NCBI RefSeq assembly: GCF_003945385.1
Contig: NZ_AP018920.1
Coordinates: forward strand, 2,790,001 to 2,854,000
Source: Pseudonocardia autotrophica
GTDB taxonomy: Bacteria > Actinomycetota > Actinomycetes > Mycobacteriales > Pseudonocardiaceae
Direction of reading: 5' to 3'
DNA length: 64,000 bases
Shown piece after piece: positions 43,215 through 51,907 of the stretch. Below the pieces are notes generated by a model. The model had not been told where the DNA came from. It worked only from the letters and a program-made list of their open reading frames with translations, and did not search any database. Each line of letters starts with the position of its first letter. The stretch's first letter is position 1. The position numbers were made by a program, and so were the translations under genes.

Positions 43215-44939
43215 GTGTCGGAGACCCAGCTCGTGTCGCCGGAGACCCGCCCGCTGCGGGCGTGGCAGCGCAGCGCACTCGCTCGCTACCTCGCCACCTC
43301 ACCGCAGGACTTCCTCGCGGTCGCGACGCCCGGCGCGGGCAAGACGACGTTCGCGCTGCGGGTCGCTTCGGAGCTGCTGCGCGATCGGGTGATCGACGCG
43401 GTGACGGTGGTCACCCCGACGGAGCATCTGAAGTACCAGTGGGCCGAGGCCGCGGTCGCCGCCGGCATCGCGATCGATCCCGAGTTCCGCAACTCCGCGG
43501 GCGGGACGTCGCGGGACTACCACGGTATCGCCGTGACCTATGCCGGCGTCGCGGCGCACCCGATGCTGCACCGCAACCGCACCTCGAACCGCCGGATGCT
43601 GGTGATCCTCGACGAGATCCACCACGCCGGTGACGCCCGCAGCTGGGGCGACGCCGTGTACGAGGCGTTCGAGCCCGCGGCCCGCCGGCTGGCGCTGACC
43701 GGTACCCCGTTCCGCTCCGACGACAACCCGATCCCGTTCGTCGAGTACGTCCCGGACACCGACGGCGCGCCCCGCAGCCGGGCCGACCACCAGTACGGCT
43801 ACGCCGAGGCGCTCGCCGACAACGTCGTCCGGCCGGTGGTGTTCCTCGCCTACTCGGGCACCTCGAACTGGCGGACGAGCGCCGGTGAGGAGATCTCCGC
43901 CCGGCTCGGTGAGCCGCTGACCCGCGAGCAGACCGCGATGGCGTGGCGGACGGCTCTGGACCCGGCGGGCGACTGGATGCCGTCGGTGCTGGCCGCCGCC
44001 GACCGGCGCCTGCAGAGCCACCGCGACGGCGGGATGCCCGACGCGGGCGGCCTGGTCATCGCCTCCGACCAGGCGACCGCGCGCGCGTACGCGGGGCTGT
44101 TGCGCCGGATCACCGGTGACCAGCCGGCGGTGGTGCTGTCGGACGAGAACGGGGCCTCCGACCGGATCGCGGAGTTCGCCCGCTCGCAGGAACGCTGGAT
44201 GGTCGCGGTCCGGATGGTGTCCGAGGGCGTCGACGTGCCGCGCCTGGCCGTCGGGGTCTACGCGACCTCGGCGTCGACGCCGCTGTTCTTCGCCCAGGCG
44301 ATCGGCCGCTTCGTGCGGTCCCGGCGGTCGGGGGAGACGGCCTCGGTGTTCGTGCCGAGCGTGCCGGTGCTGCTCGGGCTGGCCAGCGAGCTGGAGGCGC
44401 AGCGCGACCACGTCATCGGGAAGCCGCAGCGTCCGGAAGAGGTCTGGAACGACGCCGAGCTGAACGAGGCGAACAAGCAGAAGGACGAGCCCGACGACGA
44501 CAAGGCCTTCACCTCGCTCGGTGCGGATGCCGAGCTGGACCAGCTGATCTACGAGGGCGCCACCTACTCCGCCGACGAGGAGGACTACCTCGGCCTGCCC
44601 GGGCTGCTGGAGCCCGACCAGGTGCGGACACTGCTGTCCCAGCGGCAGGCGGACTGGATCAAGAAGGGCTCGCCGCGCACCGGCGCGCAGGCCAGGGCCA
44701 CCCCGGCGACCGAGCCGCCGCCGCCCCCGCAGGCCCAGCGCGGGCAGAGCGTGCGGGAACGGCTGCAGACCCTGCGCAAGGAGCTGAACACGCTCGTCGC
44801 GCTGCACAACCACAAGACCCGCAAGCCGCACGGGAAGATCCACAACGAGCTGCGGGCGCACTGCGGGGGACCGCCGGTGGCGATGGCGAGCATCGAGCAG
44901 CTCGAGGAGCGGATCGCGACCCTGCGTTCCTGGCGCTGA
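43215..44939 (+). CDS. SF2 DEAD/DEAH-box helicase of actinobacterial type
   Basis: The 574-residue product has SF2 motifs: RAWQRSALARYL, Walker A VATPGAGKTTFALR, TPTEHLKYQWAEA, ILDEIHHAGD (motif II), ALTGTPFRSDDNP (III), VRMVSEGVDVPR (V) and FAQAIGRFVRSRR (VI). An acidic/charged insert (NEANKQKDEPDDDKAFTS) and a Pro-rich linker precede a C-terminal helical segment (SVRERLQTLRKELNTLVALH). GTG 43215 follows AGGGGAG. Similar helicases are common in actinobacteria, and the cellular task is undefined. Confidence 0.9.
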   Translation: MSETQLVSPETRPLRAWQRSALARYLATSPQDFLAVATPGAGKTTFALRVASELLRDRVIDAVTVVTPTEHLKYQWAEAAVAAGIAIDPEFRNSAGGTSRDYHGIAVTYAGVAAHPMLHRNRTSNRRMLVILDEIHHAGDARSWGDAVYEAFEPAARRLALTGTPFRSDDNPIPFVEYVPDTDGAPRSRADHQYGYAEALADNVVRPVVFLAYSGTSNWRTSAGEEISARLGEPLTREQTAMAWRTALDPAGDWMPSVLAAADRRLQSHRDGGMPDAGGLVIASDQATARAYAGLLRRITGDQPAVVLSDENGASDRIAEFARSQERWMVAVRMVSEGVDVPRLAVGVYATSASTPLFFAQAIGRFVRSRRSGETASVFVPSVPVLLGLASELEAQRDHVIGKPQRPEEVWNDAELNEANKQKDEPDDDKAFTSLGADAELDQLIYEGATYSADEEDYLGLPGLLEPDQVRTLLSQRQADWIKKGSPRTGAQARATPATEPPPPPQAQRGQSVRERLQTLRKELNTLVALHNHKTRKPHGKIHNELRAHCGGPPVAMASIEQLEERIATLRSWR

Positions 44940-45030
44940 GCGGCGCCCGCCGGACGGGTCAGGGCCGGACGGGTGACCGCCGGTGCCTGCCGAACGGGTG
45001 TGAGCACCGGTACCCGCCGAACGAGCGAGC

Positions 45031-45062
45031 GCCGGCGACCCGGCAGCCGGGTGAGTGCCGGC
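45031..45062. terminator. Hairpin between converging helicase and exporter genes
   Basis: An inner ACCCGGC-A-GCCGGGT stem (45038-45052) sits inside an outer GCCGGC/GCCGGC pair (45031-45036 with 45057-45062). It separates two converging genes and is the best terminator candidate in the 127-bp gap. It has no U-tract. Confidence 0.55.
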
Positions 45063-45066
45063 GGGC

Positions 45067-45990
45067 TCAGGGAGCGCGGCCGGGGAGCTCCCCGCCGGCG
45101 CCGACGGGGCCGGGGACCGGCTCGTCGCCGTCCCGGGACCGCACCGCGACGGCGAGGATCACCAGCAGGATCCCGACGGCCTCCAGCCCACCGGGCAGCT
45201 GCCCGAGCATGACCACGCCGATCCCGGTCGCGGTCGCCGGCAGCAGCGCCAGCAGCACCGCGAAGCGGGCCTGCCCGACCCGGCGGAGCACGATCTGGTC
45301 GAGGACGTAGGGCACGACCGACGACAGCACCCCCAGCCCGACGGTCAGGGCGAGCACCAGCGGATCCACCAGGGGTGCGAGATTCGCCACACCGAAGGAT
45401 CCGTCGGTCCCGAGCAGGAGCAGCGGCAGCAGCAGCACCGCGGCGACCGTGAACCCGGTCGCGAGGTCGTCGATCCCGCTCCCGGCCCTGGCCACCCGTT
45501 TTCCGAGCAGGATGTAGGCGGCCCACATGGCCGCCGCGGCGAGCGCCCACAGCACCCCCGACGGGCTGCCGGACCACTGCACGTCGGCGATCAGCAGCAC
45601 CCCGGCGGCGGCCAGCCCGACGGCACCGAAATCGCGGAAGCGACGCGAGGCCAGCGCGGCGACCAGCACCGGTCCGGTGAACTCGATGGCCACCGTGGTG
45701 CCCAGCGGGAGCCGGGCGATCGCCTCGTAGTACGCGACGTTCATCAGGGCCGTGGCCAGGCCGAACAGCCCGGCGCGGACGAGCCGGACTCCCCGCCACG
45801 CGTCGCCCCCCGGGCGCCGCCATGCCAGCAGGATCAGCGCCGCCCCGATCAGCCGCAGCTCGGCGACCGCGGACGGTGCCAGTCGGTCGAACAGGCCGAC
45901 GGCGAGCGCCGCGCCGACGTACATCGACGTGCCGCCCACCAGGAACAGCAGCGGGGCGGGTACGCGTTCGGCGAACGGCCGTGCACTCAC
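45067..45990 (-). CDS. EamA-family (RhtA-like) metabolite exporter
   Basis: The 307-residue product has ten transmembrane segments arranged as two EamA repeats (SMYVGAALAVGLFDRLAPSA; ALAAAAMWAAYILLGKRVAR). The features ALMNVAYYEAIARLPLGTTV, EFTGPVLVAALASRR and GVLSSVVPYVLDQIVLRRVG are close to the threonine/homoserine exporter RhtA. I prefer the internal GTG 45990 because it begins at the normal position before TM1. The 24 additional codons of the longest frame have no Shine-Dalgarno. Confidence 0.87.
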   Translation of the reverse strand: MSARPFAERVPAPLLFLVGGTSMYVGAALAVGLFDRLAPSAVAELRLIGAALILLAWRRPGGDAWRGVRLVRAGLFGLATALMNVAYYEAIARLPLGTTVAIEFTGPVLVAALASRRFRDFGAVGLAAAGVLLIADVQWSGSPSGVLWALAAAAMWAAYILLGKRVARAGSGIDDLATGFTVAAVLLLPLLLLGTDGSFGVANLAPLVDPLVLALTVGLGVLSSVVPYVLDQIVLRRVGQARFAVLLALLPATATGIGVVMLGQLPGGLEAVGILLVILAVAVRSRDGDEPVPGPVGAGGELPGRAP

Positions 45991-46292
45991 CAGGTCACGG
46001 TAAGCCCCCGACACACCCTGTTTACCGGCGCCCGCTTGCACGGGTGGCTGCTGTCCCCGCATGATTCACACGCAGTCAACTTCATACGCAATCGGTCACC
46101 GCGGGTACATCGCGGCGTCACCTGCTCGATCCGGAGACGGTCCGGACGTGACGGACGTCGCGACTCGCCCCGGGAACACGTGCAGGGGCCTCGAGCGTCT
46201 GCTTTAGTGTGGGCGACCCGCCTGGTGCGGTCGTCACAGTGATACGGCGGAGGGCCGCCCGAGGCCCGCCGCCGCGACGGAGGGAGACCGCT
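45991..46292. other. Divergent intergenic region between exporter and small CxxC gene
   Basis: These 302 bp are less GC-rich than the surroundings around 46060-46110 and hold no believable ORF. They should contain both divergent promoters. No hairpin or recognised operator stands out. Confidence 0.45.
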
Positions 46293-46478
46293 ATGCAGCC
46301 CGAAACGCTGACCCGGCCCGAATTGACTCTCACCGACCGCTGTGACCGTTGCGGTGCAGCGGCCAAGGTGCGCGCGATCCTTCCCTCCGGTGGGGAGCTT
46401 CTCTTCTGCAACCACCACGGCCGTGCACACGCCGAGAAGCTGCGTGAGTCCGGTGTGGAGGTGCAGGGCGGGGAGTGA
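46293..46478 (+). CDS. Small CxxC/CxxH protein (DUF7455-like)
   Basis: The 61-residue product has CDRCGAAAKVRAIL and LLFCNHHGRAHAEKL, a CxxC...CxxH set that could bind zinc or another metal. It matches small actinobacterial proteins grouped as DUF7455. ATG 46293 follows GGAGGGAGA, which fixes the start. A perfect 15-bp terminator hairpin lies 39 nt after the stop. Function is unknown. Strong ribosome site and terminator suggest high, autonomous expression. Confidence 0.85.
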   Translation: MQPETLTRPELTLTDRCDRCGAAAKVRAILPSGGELLFCNHHGRAHAEKLRESGVEVQGGE

Positions 46479-46517
46479 TCGCCCGCGGGCGTGCTCGTCA
46501 CGTCCCACCGACCCGAC

Positions 46518-46558
46518 CGAACGGGGCGGGGATCCGACCAGGGTCCCCGCCCCGTTCG
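46518..46558 (+). terminator. Strong hairpin terminator after the small CxxC gene
   Basis: CGAACGGGGCGGGGA (46518-46532) and TCCCCGCCCCGTTCG (46544-46558) form a perfect 15-bp stem with an 11-base loop. It follows the CxxC gene and has no U-tract. Confidence 0.85.
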
Positions 46559-46690
46559 CGTGTGCGATGCCCGTTCGCGGCGCCTGAGACGCGCTGAGCG
46601 GGCCCGCCGCGGCTTCCGCGGGTAACCGGCCGACGACGCCGGGTGGTGTCGCGAGCGGGCCTCTCATGGCGCTCGCCCCGTGAACGGCCG

Positions 46691-46802
46691 GCCCCCGGGC
46701 CCCACCGACGACGCCGCCGCATGCACCCGGGCTCACTCGACGACGACACCGGCGCACCGACGACGACACCGGCACCCGGGCCCACCGACGACGACGCCGC
46801 CG
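46691..46802. repeat. Degenerate CGACGACG-type repeats in an intergenic region
   Basis: The 365-bp gap 46479-46843 has no convincing gene. It contains two copies of CGACGACGACACCGGC at 46738-46753 and 46758-46773 (20-bp period). A longer duplicated block, CCCGGGCCCACCGACGACG, appears near 46693 and again at 46775. This looks like slippage-prone noncoding sequence between two terminators. Confidence 0.65.
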
Positions 46803-46829
46803 GAGCCCAGTGGGCTCCGGCGGCGTCGT
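46791..46829 (-). terminator. 18-bp stem terminator after the GMC oxidoreductase
   Basis: ACGACGCCGCCGGAGCCC (46791-46808) pairs perfectly with 46812-46829 across an AGT loop, 15 nt beyond the GMC stop on the minus strand. It is among the strongest hairpins in the window. Confidence 0.85.
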
Positions 46830-46843
46830 GTGGACGGGTCGGT

Positions 46844-48541
46844 TCAGGCCTCGACGAGCCGCCCGGTGACCACGTGGCTGCCGTTGCGGGACGCGGTCCG
46901 GGACGGCTGCGGGTCGGGCGGCAGCGGCGTGTTCCCGAGCACGAGATCCGCGGCCCGCTCGGCGACCATCACGACCGGCCCGTAGGTGTTCGAGTTCGGG
47001 ACGTCCGGGAAGACCGAGGCATCGACCACCCGCAGGCCCTCGACCCCGTGTACCTGCATCGTGGCCGGATCGACGACTGCGCCCTCGTCCGTGCCCATCC
47101 GGCAGGTGCTGGTGGGGTGCAGCCCGTTCTGGGCGCGCCGGGAGACCCAGTCGAGCACCTGCTCCGGGGTCCGGACGGTCGGGCCGGGGAAGGTCTCGCC
47201 GCCGTCCAGCCCGGCGAACGCAGGCTGGTCGAGCAGCGTCCGCGCGATCTGGATGGCCTCCACCCAGCGCCTGCGATCCTTCTCGCTGCCGAGGTAGTTG
47301 AGCTTGATCCCGGGCGGGACGCCGATGTCGCGGGAGGTGGCGCGCACGGTGCCGCGTGCATCGGACGACATCACGCTCACGTGCATCTCGTAGCCGTGCC
47401 CGGCGGGCCGCACGTCCGGCGCGAAGCGCATCGCGACCGGCGCGAAGAGGATCATGACGTCCGGGATCCCGCCGGCCAGCGAGGTCGAGGCGAAGCCGCC
47501 GATCTCGAAGTGGTTGCTCGCGCCGATACCGGTTCCCGAGACGAGCCAGCGGGCCGCGGCGCCGGGCAGCTTGTGCACCCTGCGGTGGGTGGACAGCGAC
47601 ACCGGGCGGACGCAGGCGTGCTGCAGGTGGATGGCGAGATGGTCCTGCAGGTTGGCGCCGACGCCGGGCAGTGCGGTGCGCACGTCGACCCCGATCGATG
47701 CGAGGTGCTCCGGATCGCCGATCCCGGACACCTGCAGCAGCTGCGGGGTCGCGATCGCACCGGCGGCGAGGATCGTCTCACCGGCGTCGACGTCGCGGAA
47801 GGTCCCGTCGGCGGCCTGGTACCGGACGCCGATCACCTGGGAACCGGAGTGGTCGAACCGCAGCTGGCGGACGCTCACCCCGGTCCGGACCTGCAGGTTC
47901 GGCCTCGATGCCGAGACCGGGTGCAGGTAGGCGTCGGTCGCGGAGTAGCGGCGGCCCCGGAAGATGGTCCGCTCGGTCCGGGAGAAGCCCTCCTGGCGCG
48001 GTCCGTTGACGTTGTCGACGACGGCGTGCCCGGCCTGGCCCGCGGCGATCAGGAAGGCGTCGTTCAGCGGACCGGCCGCGGGGGCGCGCTCCACGATCTG
48101 CGGGCCCGCACCGTCGGCGTCGAGCGCGATCCGGTGCTCGGAGAGCCTGCGCTCCAGCCGCCGGTAGTAGGGCAGGCAGTGCGCGGAGCTCCACTCCTCG
48201 AGCCCGGGGCCGGTGGCCCAGCGGTCGTAGTCGCCGGGGTTCCCGCGCTGGTAGACCATCCCGTTGATGCTGCTGCTGCCACCGAGCACCTTGCCCCGGG
48301 GGACGGCGACCCGGCGGCCGGCGAGGCCGGGCTCCGGCTCGGAGGTGTAGCACCAGTCGTAGCGCGGGTTGCCCCAGGCGTGCGAGAGCGCGGCGGGCAT
48401 CCGGATGACGGGGTCCCAGCGGTGGTCGGGCTGCCCGGCCTCGAGCATCAGCACCGTGCGCGACGGATCCTCGCTGAGGCGATGGGCGAGCACGGCACCG
48501 GCCGAACCACCGCCGACGATGACGACGTCGTACCGCGCCAT
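46844..48541 (-). CDS. GMC-family FAD oxidoreductase (choline/alcohol dehydrogenase-like)
   Basis: The 565-residue product has the N-terminal FAD motif YDVVIVGGGSAGAVLAHRLS, the GMC signature 1 (PRGKVLGGSSSINGMVYQRG), signature 2 (GETILAAGAIATPQLLQVSG), and the catalytic His/Asn region HPTSTCRMGTDEGAVVDP plus VVDASVFPDVPNSNTYGPVV. It oxidises an alcohol to the aldehyde; choline, PEG-like or other alcohols are possible. ATG 48541 follows GGGAGAAACGGT and is 24 codons inside the longest frame. A small HTH gene is divergent, with a 9-bp direct repeat between them. Confidence 0.9.
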   Translation of the reverse strand: MARYDVVIVGGGSAGAVLAHRLSEDPSRTVLMLEAGQPDHRWDPVIRMPAALSHAWGNPRYDWCYTSEPEPGLAGRRVAVPRGKVLGGSSSINGMVYQRGNPGDYDRWATGPGLEEWSSAHCLPYYRRLERRLSEHRIALDADGAGPQIVERAPAAGPLNDAFLIAAGQAGHAVVDNVNGPRQEGFSRTERTIFRGRRYSATDAYLHPVSASRPNLQVRTGVSVRQLRFDHSGSQVIGVRYQAADGTFRDVDAGETILAAGAIATPQLLQVSGIGDPEHLASIGVDVRTALPGVGANLQDHLAIHLQHACVRPVSLSTHRRVHKLPGAAARWLVSGTGIGASNHFEIGGFASTSLAGGIPDVMILFAPVAMRFAPDVRPAGHGYEMHVSVMSSDARGTVRATSRDIGVPPGIKLNYLGSEKDRRRWVEAIQIARTLLDQPAFAGLDGGETFPGPTVRTPEQVLDWVSRRAQNGLHPTSTCRMGTDEGAVVDPATMQVHGVEGLRVVDASVFPDVPNSNTYGPVVMVAERAADLVLGNTPLPPDPQPSRTASRNGSHVVTGRLVEA

Positions 48542-48563
48542 ACCGTTTCTCCCGTTTCCGAAC

Positions 48564-48581
48564 TTGGCACTGTTGGCACTC
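48564..48581. promoter_or_regulatory. Candidate operator: 9-bp direct repeat in a divergent promoter
   Basis: TTGGCACTG and TTGGCACTC lie head to tail in the 141-bp gap between the GMC gene and the small HTH gene. Direct repeats just upstream of the GMC start are a plausible binding site for the HTH protein. No known consensus matched. Confidence 0.4.
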
Positions 48582-48682
48582 ACCTGTACGAATTGCTCCA
48601 TTCGAGTGAGCAACCCCCCTTGCGGGCTTTCACGGTACGCCGTGCTCCCGGAGGGGGCTCATCGGCCCGTACGCTCAGTCGT

Positions 48683-49105
48683 GTGACCACGGAGGGCGAC
48701 GACGCGGGCAACAAGGCCGGTGCAGACGACGCGGACAGGGCACTGGCCGCGCTGGGCGCCCAACTCGACGCCTCCGTCGCCGATCTGGAGTTCGCTCGCC
48801 GACGGGTGCGCGAACTTCAGGAAATGCGTGCCCGGGGGCTCGGTTGGAGGGAGATCGTACCCCGGGAGGAACGGCCGCTGATCGTCGAGACCGTCACCCG
48901 AGCGTTGGACGGTCTCGGCGCGATAGGGGGACGCTTCCGACGTGAGGAGGCGGTTGCCCTGCACACCGAGGGCGAGACGATCGCCGGGATCGGGCGGCTG
49001 TTCGGTGTCAGCAGGCAGCGGGTGTCCGCCTACCTGCAGGAGCACGTCCAGTTGCAGGCGCTGCGCGCCACGGCCGAGGCCGACCGCGCTCCGTCGGAGC
49101 CCTGA
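48683..49105 (+). CDS. Small coiled-coil/helix-turn-helix protein
   Basis: The 140-residue product has a central helix that could form a coiled coil (LEFARRRVRELQEMRARGLG) and a C-terminal HTH: RREEAVALHTEGETIAGIGR then LFGVSRQRVSAYLQEHVQLQ. The GVSRQRVSAYL recognition helix resembles the resolvase or sigma-70 region 4 HTH class. GTG 48683 is used. It is divergent from the GMC oxidoreductase and may regulate it. Unknown family beyond the HTH. Confidence 0.72.
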   Translation: MTTEGDDAGNKAGADDADRALAALGAQLDASVADLEFARRRVRELQEMRARGLGWREIVPREERPLIVETVTRALDGLGAIGGRFRREEAVALHTEGETIAGIGRLFGVSRQRVSAYLQEHVQLQALRATAEADRAPSEP

Positions 49106-49117
49106 GCCGCCGGGGCC

Positions 49118-49963
49118 TCAGACGTCGTTGCGCCGGTGCCGGGCCCGCCGCTGGGCCGGGACCCGGGGGCCCGCGGGCGGTTCCTCGGGGCGCCGGGCGG
49201 CCGGAATCAGCGCCGTGCGGTCCGGTGGCCGGTCTCCGGCGGACGCCCGGGGTCCGGTGCCCGCACGCCCGCCCGGGGCGGCGGTGATCGAGGGTCCTGC
49301 CGGGCGCCGGGGGGCCGGGGTGATCGGGCCGGGCCCCGGCCCGTCGGTACCCCGTGGCCCGGCGGGCCCGTCCGGTGTCCCGGCGGCGAGCTGCTCCAAC
49401 CGGGTCAGCTCGCGCACGTCGGAGATCCGGGCGGCCAGCGCCGAGGTCACCACCTGTAGTGCGGTGGCGAGCCGGTCGGTGAGCCCGGCCCCGGAGCTCC
49501 GGCGGGCGAGCAGCTGCAGCGAGCCCGCGGTGACCCCGCCGACGAGCACCGGGACGGCGAGCGACCGGACCAGCCCACAGCCGGCCGCGGTCGCGGCGAG
49601 ACCGGGCGGATCGGACCGGGTGAGATCGGGTGTGACCACGACCCGGCCGTCGTAGGCGGTGGTGATCGCGGGACCGGCACCGGCGCGGTCCTGCAGCTGA
49701 CCGACCCGGATGGCCGCGGTGTCCGAGCCGAACACGCGTTGCCGCTCGGGATCGCGCGCGTCGGCCGGCTCGTGCAGCACCAGCACCACCCCGTCGACCC
49801 CGGCGGCGGGCACCAGCGCCACGCAGATCCCGGACAGCATCGCGGCGACGTCGATGTGCGCGACGGAGGTCGCGCCGGCCTGCAACGCGACCCGCACGAG
49901 TGCGGGGCCGGGATCGGGCGCGGGCCGCCCGGGAGCGCCGGAGGTCCAGAGCGATGCCGCCAT
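49118..49963 (-). CDS. GAF-domain protein with Pro/Arg-rich C-terminus
   Basis: The 281-residue product has a GAF fold over residues ~15-190 (VDGVVLVLHEPADARDPERQ, VVVTPDLTRSDPPGLAATAA, LAVPVLVGGVTAGSLQLLAR). About 100 residues of disordered Gly/Pro/Arg sequence follow, ending ARHRRNDV. ATG 49963 follows GGAAGGACGAG. There is no ANTAR, kinase or GGDEF domain, so it may be a stand-alone sensor module. It is divergent from the thiYXZ operon. Confidence 0.72.
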   Translation of the reverse strand: MAASLWTSGAPGRPAPDPGPALVRVALQAGATSVAHIDVAAMLSGICVALVPAAGVDGVVLVLHEPADARDPERQRVFGSDTAAIRVGQLQDRAGAGPAITTAYDGRVVVTPDLTRSDPPGLAATAAGCGLVRSLAVPVLVGGVTAGSLQLLARRSSGAGLTDRLATALQVVTSALAARISDVRELTRLEQLAAGTPDGPAGPRGTDGPGPGPITPAPRRPAGPSITAAPGGRAGTGPRASAGDRPPDRTALIPAARRPEEPPAGPRVPAQRRARHRRNDV

Positions 49964-50056
49964 CTCGTCCTTCCACGTGCCGCCGGGTCGGGCCGAGGAT
50001 ATCGACCGGGTGACGATGCCGGGCAACGGAACGGCTGGGTTATCGTCCGGGCGTAC

Positions 50057-50148
50057 CGCGGGAGCCCGCGCACCGAGGCTGAGAGGGCGGCAGGACCGGC
50101 CGCCGACCGTTCGAACCTGATCCGGGTGACACCCGGCGTAGGGAGGCC
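50057..50148 (+). ncRNA. TPP (THI-box) riboswitch
   Basis: The block contains GGGAGCCCG (P2), the conserved ACCGAGGCTGAGAGG, and the 3' half CGAACCTGATCCGGGTGACA with CCCGGCGTAGGGAGGC. These are the invariant pyrophosphate and pyrimidine sensor elements of the TPP aptamer. The terminal GGGAGG is also the Shine-Dalgarno of the thiY GTG six bases later, so ligand-dependent ribosome-site occlusion is the likely mode. No separate terminator hairpin is visible. Confidence 0.93.
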
Positions 50149-50153
50149 TTCTC

Positions 50154-51158
50154 GTGCGTGTTCGCGTGCTCTCGCTGTTCGGGGCGTTGCTGCTGATGGT
50201 GCTGGCCGGCTGCGCCGGCGGTGCGCCGGCGTCGCAGCCGGTACGGGTGGCGCTGGACTGGACTCCGAACACCAACCACCTCGGGCTGTACGTCGCCCAG
50301 CAGGCGGGCTACTTCGACGAGGCCGGCCTGGACGTGGAGTTCCTGCCCTGGAACACGACCTCGCCGGACACCCTGGTCGGCACCGGCGCCGCCGACTACG
50401 GGATCAGCTTCCAGGACTCGTTCACCTTCTCCAAGGCCGCCGGCGCCGACATCACCTCGGTGATGGCGATCCTGCAGCACTGGGCCACCGAGGTCGCCGT
50501 CCGCGCGGACCGCGCCGACATCCGGTCCCCGCGCGACCTCGACGGCAAGATCTACGCCGGGTTCGGCGGGCCGGGCGAGCTGCCGAAGATGCAGGCCGTG
50601 ATCCGGGCCGACGGCGGCCGCGGCGAGTTCACCTCGGAGGTGCTCAACACCGCGGCGTACGAGGCGCTCTACGCCGGGCAGGCCGACTTCACCGAGCCGT
50701 TCGTCAACGTCGAGGGGATCGAGGCGGAGCTGCGGAACGAGCCCGTCCGGACGTTCCGCTACACCGACTACGGCTTCCCGGACGCCTACAACGTGCTGCT
50801 GATCGGCAACTCCACCCGGCTCGCGGAGGACCCGGACCGGGCCCGCGCGTTCGTCGGTGCGGTGCAGCGCGGGTACCGGCTCGCCGCCGACGACCCGGCC
50901 GCCGCGGCGCAGATGCTCAAGGACGCGAACCCGGGCGCCTTCACCTCCGACGAGCTGGTCGACCGGGGCGCCGCGATGCTCGCCGAGCAGTTCCTGCGTG
51001 ACGAGCAGGGCCGGGTCGGGTTCCAGACCGAGGAGCGCTGGTCCGGGTTCTCCGGGTTCCTCTACGGCACCGGCTCGGTCGCCGGCCCGGACGGCGCGCC
51101 GGTCACCGCGCAGCCGGACTTCGCGACCTGGTTCACCAACGACTACCTGACGCCGTGA
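50154..51158 (+). CDS. thiY: ThiY-type pyrimidine (HMP precursor)-binding lipoprotein
   Basis: The 334-residue NMT1/THI5-like binding protein begins with a lipoprotein signal (LLLMVLAGCAGG, Cys ~20). Family features are VALDWTPNTNHLGLYVAQQA, YFDEAGLDVEFLPW, KIYAGFGGPGELPKMQAVIR and YGFPDAYNVLLIGN. It delivers a thiamin pyrimidine precursor to ThiX. GTG 50154 is six bases after GGGAGG in the TPP riboswitch. The operon continues with overlapping thiX and thiZ genes, so it is a salvage transporter under TPP control. Confidence 0.92.
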   Translation: MRVRVLSLFGALLLMVLAGCAGGAPASQPVRVALDWTPNTNHLGLYVAQQAGYFDEAGLDVEFLPWNTTSPDTLVGTGAADYGISFQDSFTFSKAAGADITSVMAILQHWATEVAVRADRADIRSPRDLDGKIYAGFGGPGELPKMQAVIRADGGRGEFTSEVLNTAAYEALYAGQADFTEPFVNVEGIEAELRNEPVRTFRYTDYGFPDAYNVLLIGNSTRLAEDPDRARAFVGAVQRGYRLAADDPAAAAQMLKDANPGAFTSDELVDRGAAMLAEQFLRDEQGRVGFQTEERWSGFSGFLYGTGSVAGPDGAPVTAQPDFATWFTNDYLTP

Positions 51159-51907
51159 CCCGCAGGCTCGGCCCGGCGCTGCTGCTGGTCGGCCTGCTGC
51201 TGGTGACCTGGCAGCTCGCGGCCGTCGTGTCCGGGGTGGCTCCGCAGGTGCTGCCGTCACCGCTGCGGGTACTCGAACAGGGCTGGGTGTTCCGCGAGGC
51301 GCTGTGGGCGAACACGCTGCCGACCGTGCAGGTGACGGTGATCGGGTTCACGGTGTCGCTGGCCGTGGCCTGGGCGATCGCGGTGGCGGTGGACTTCTCC
51401 CCGTGGTTGCGCAGCGCGCTGATGCCGCTGCTGGTCGCCTCGCAGACGCTGCCGGTGATCGCGATCGCGCCGTTGCTGATCATCTGGTTCGGTTTCGGCC
51501 TGCTGCCGAAGGTGCTGGTGATCGCGCTGGTGACGTTCTTCCCGGTGGCGGTCGGCCTGATCGAGGGGTTCGCGGCGACCGACCGGTCGGCGACGGCGCT
51601 GTTGCGCAGCATGGGCGCGAGCCGCTGGCAGCGGTTCCGCTACGTCCGGCTGCCGGGGGCGATGCCGTCGTTCTTCACCTCGCTGCGGATCGCGGTCACC
51701 TACGCCGTCACCGGCGCGATCTTCGCCGAGTACGTCGGCGCACGGGCCGGGCTGGGGATCTTCATGCAGTTGCAGCGCAACCAGTTCCGCACCGACCTGG
51801 TGCTGGCCGCGGTCGGTGTGACCGCGGCCGTGTCGGTGGCGCTGTTCGGCCTGACCTTCCTGGTGCAGCGCCTGGTCACACCGTGGTACCGGGGGGATCA
51901 CCGATGA
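51155..51907 (+). CDS. thiX: ThiX-type ABC permease
   Basis: The 250-residue product has about six transmembrane helices and the ABC permease EAA loop (ALLRSMGASRWQRFRYVRLP, then GAMPSFFTSLRIAVTYAVTG). The motifs PLLIIWFGFGLLPKVLVIAL and GLIEGFAATDRSA match the SsuC/TauC/ThiX group. It starts at GTG overlapping the thiY stop (GTGA) and ends overlapping the thiZ ATG. Confidence 0.92.
   Translation: MTRRLGPALLLVGLLLVTWQLAAVVSGVAPQVLPSPLRVLEQGWVFREALWANTLPTVQVTVIGFTVSLAVAWAIAVAVDFSPWLRSALMPLLVASQTLPVIAIAPLLIIWFGFGLLPKVLVIALVTFFPVAVGLIEGFAATDRSATALLRSMGASRWQRFRYVRLPGAMPSFFTSLRIAVTYAVTGAIFAEYVGARAGLGIFMQLQRNQFRTDLVLAAVGVTAAVSVALFGLTFLVQRLVTPWYRGDHR

Noticed and set aside
46643..48682. Long plus-strand extension before the small HTH gene
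   Set aside because: It is antisense to the GMC gene; only the last 140 codons, after GTG 48683, look real.
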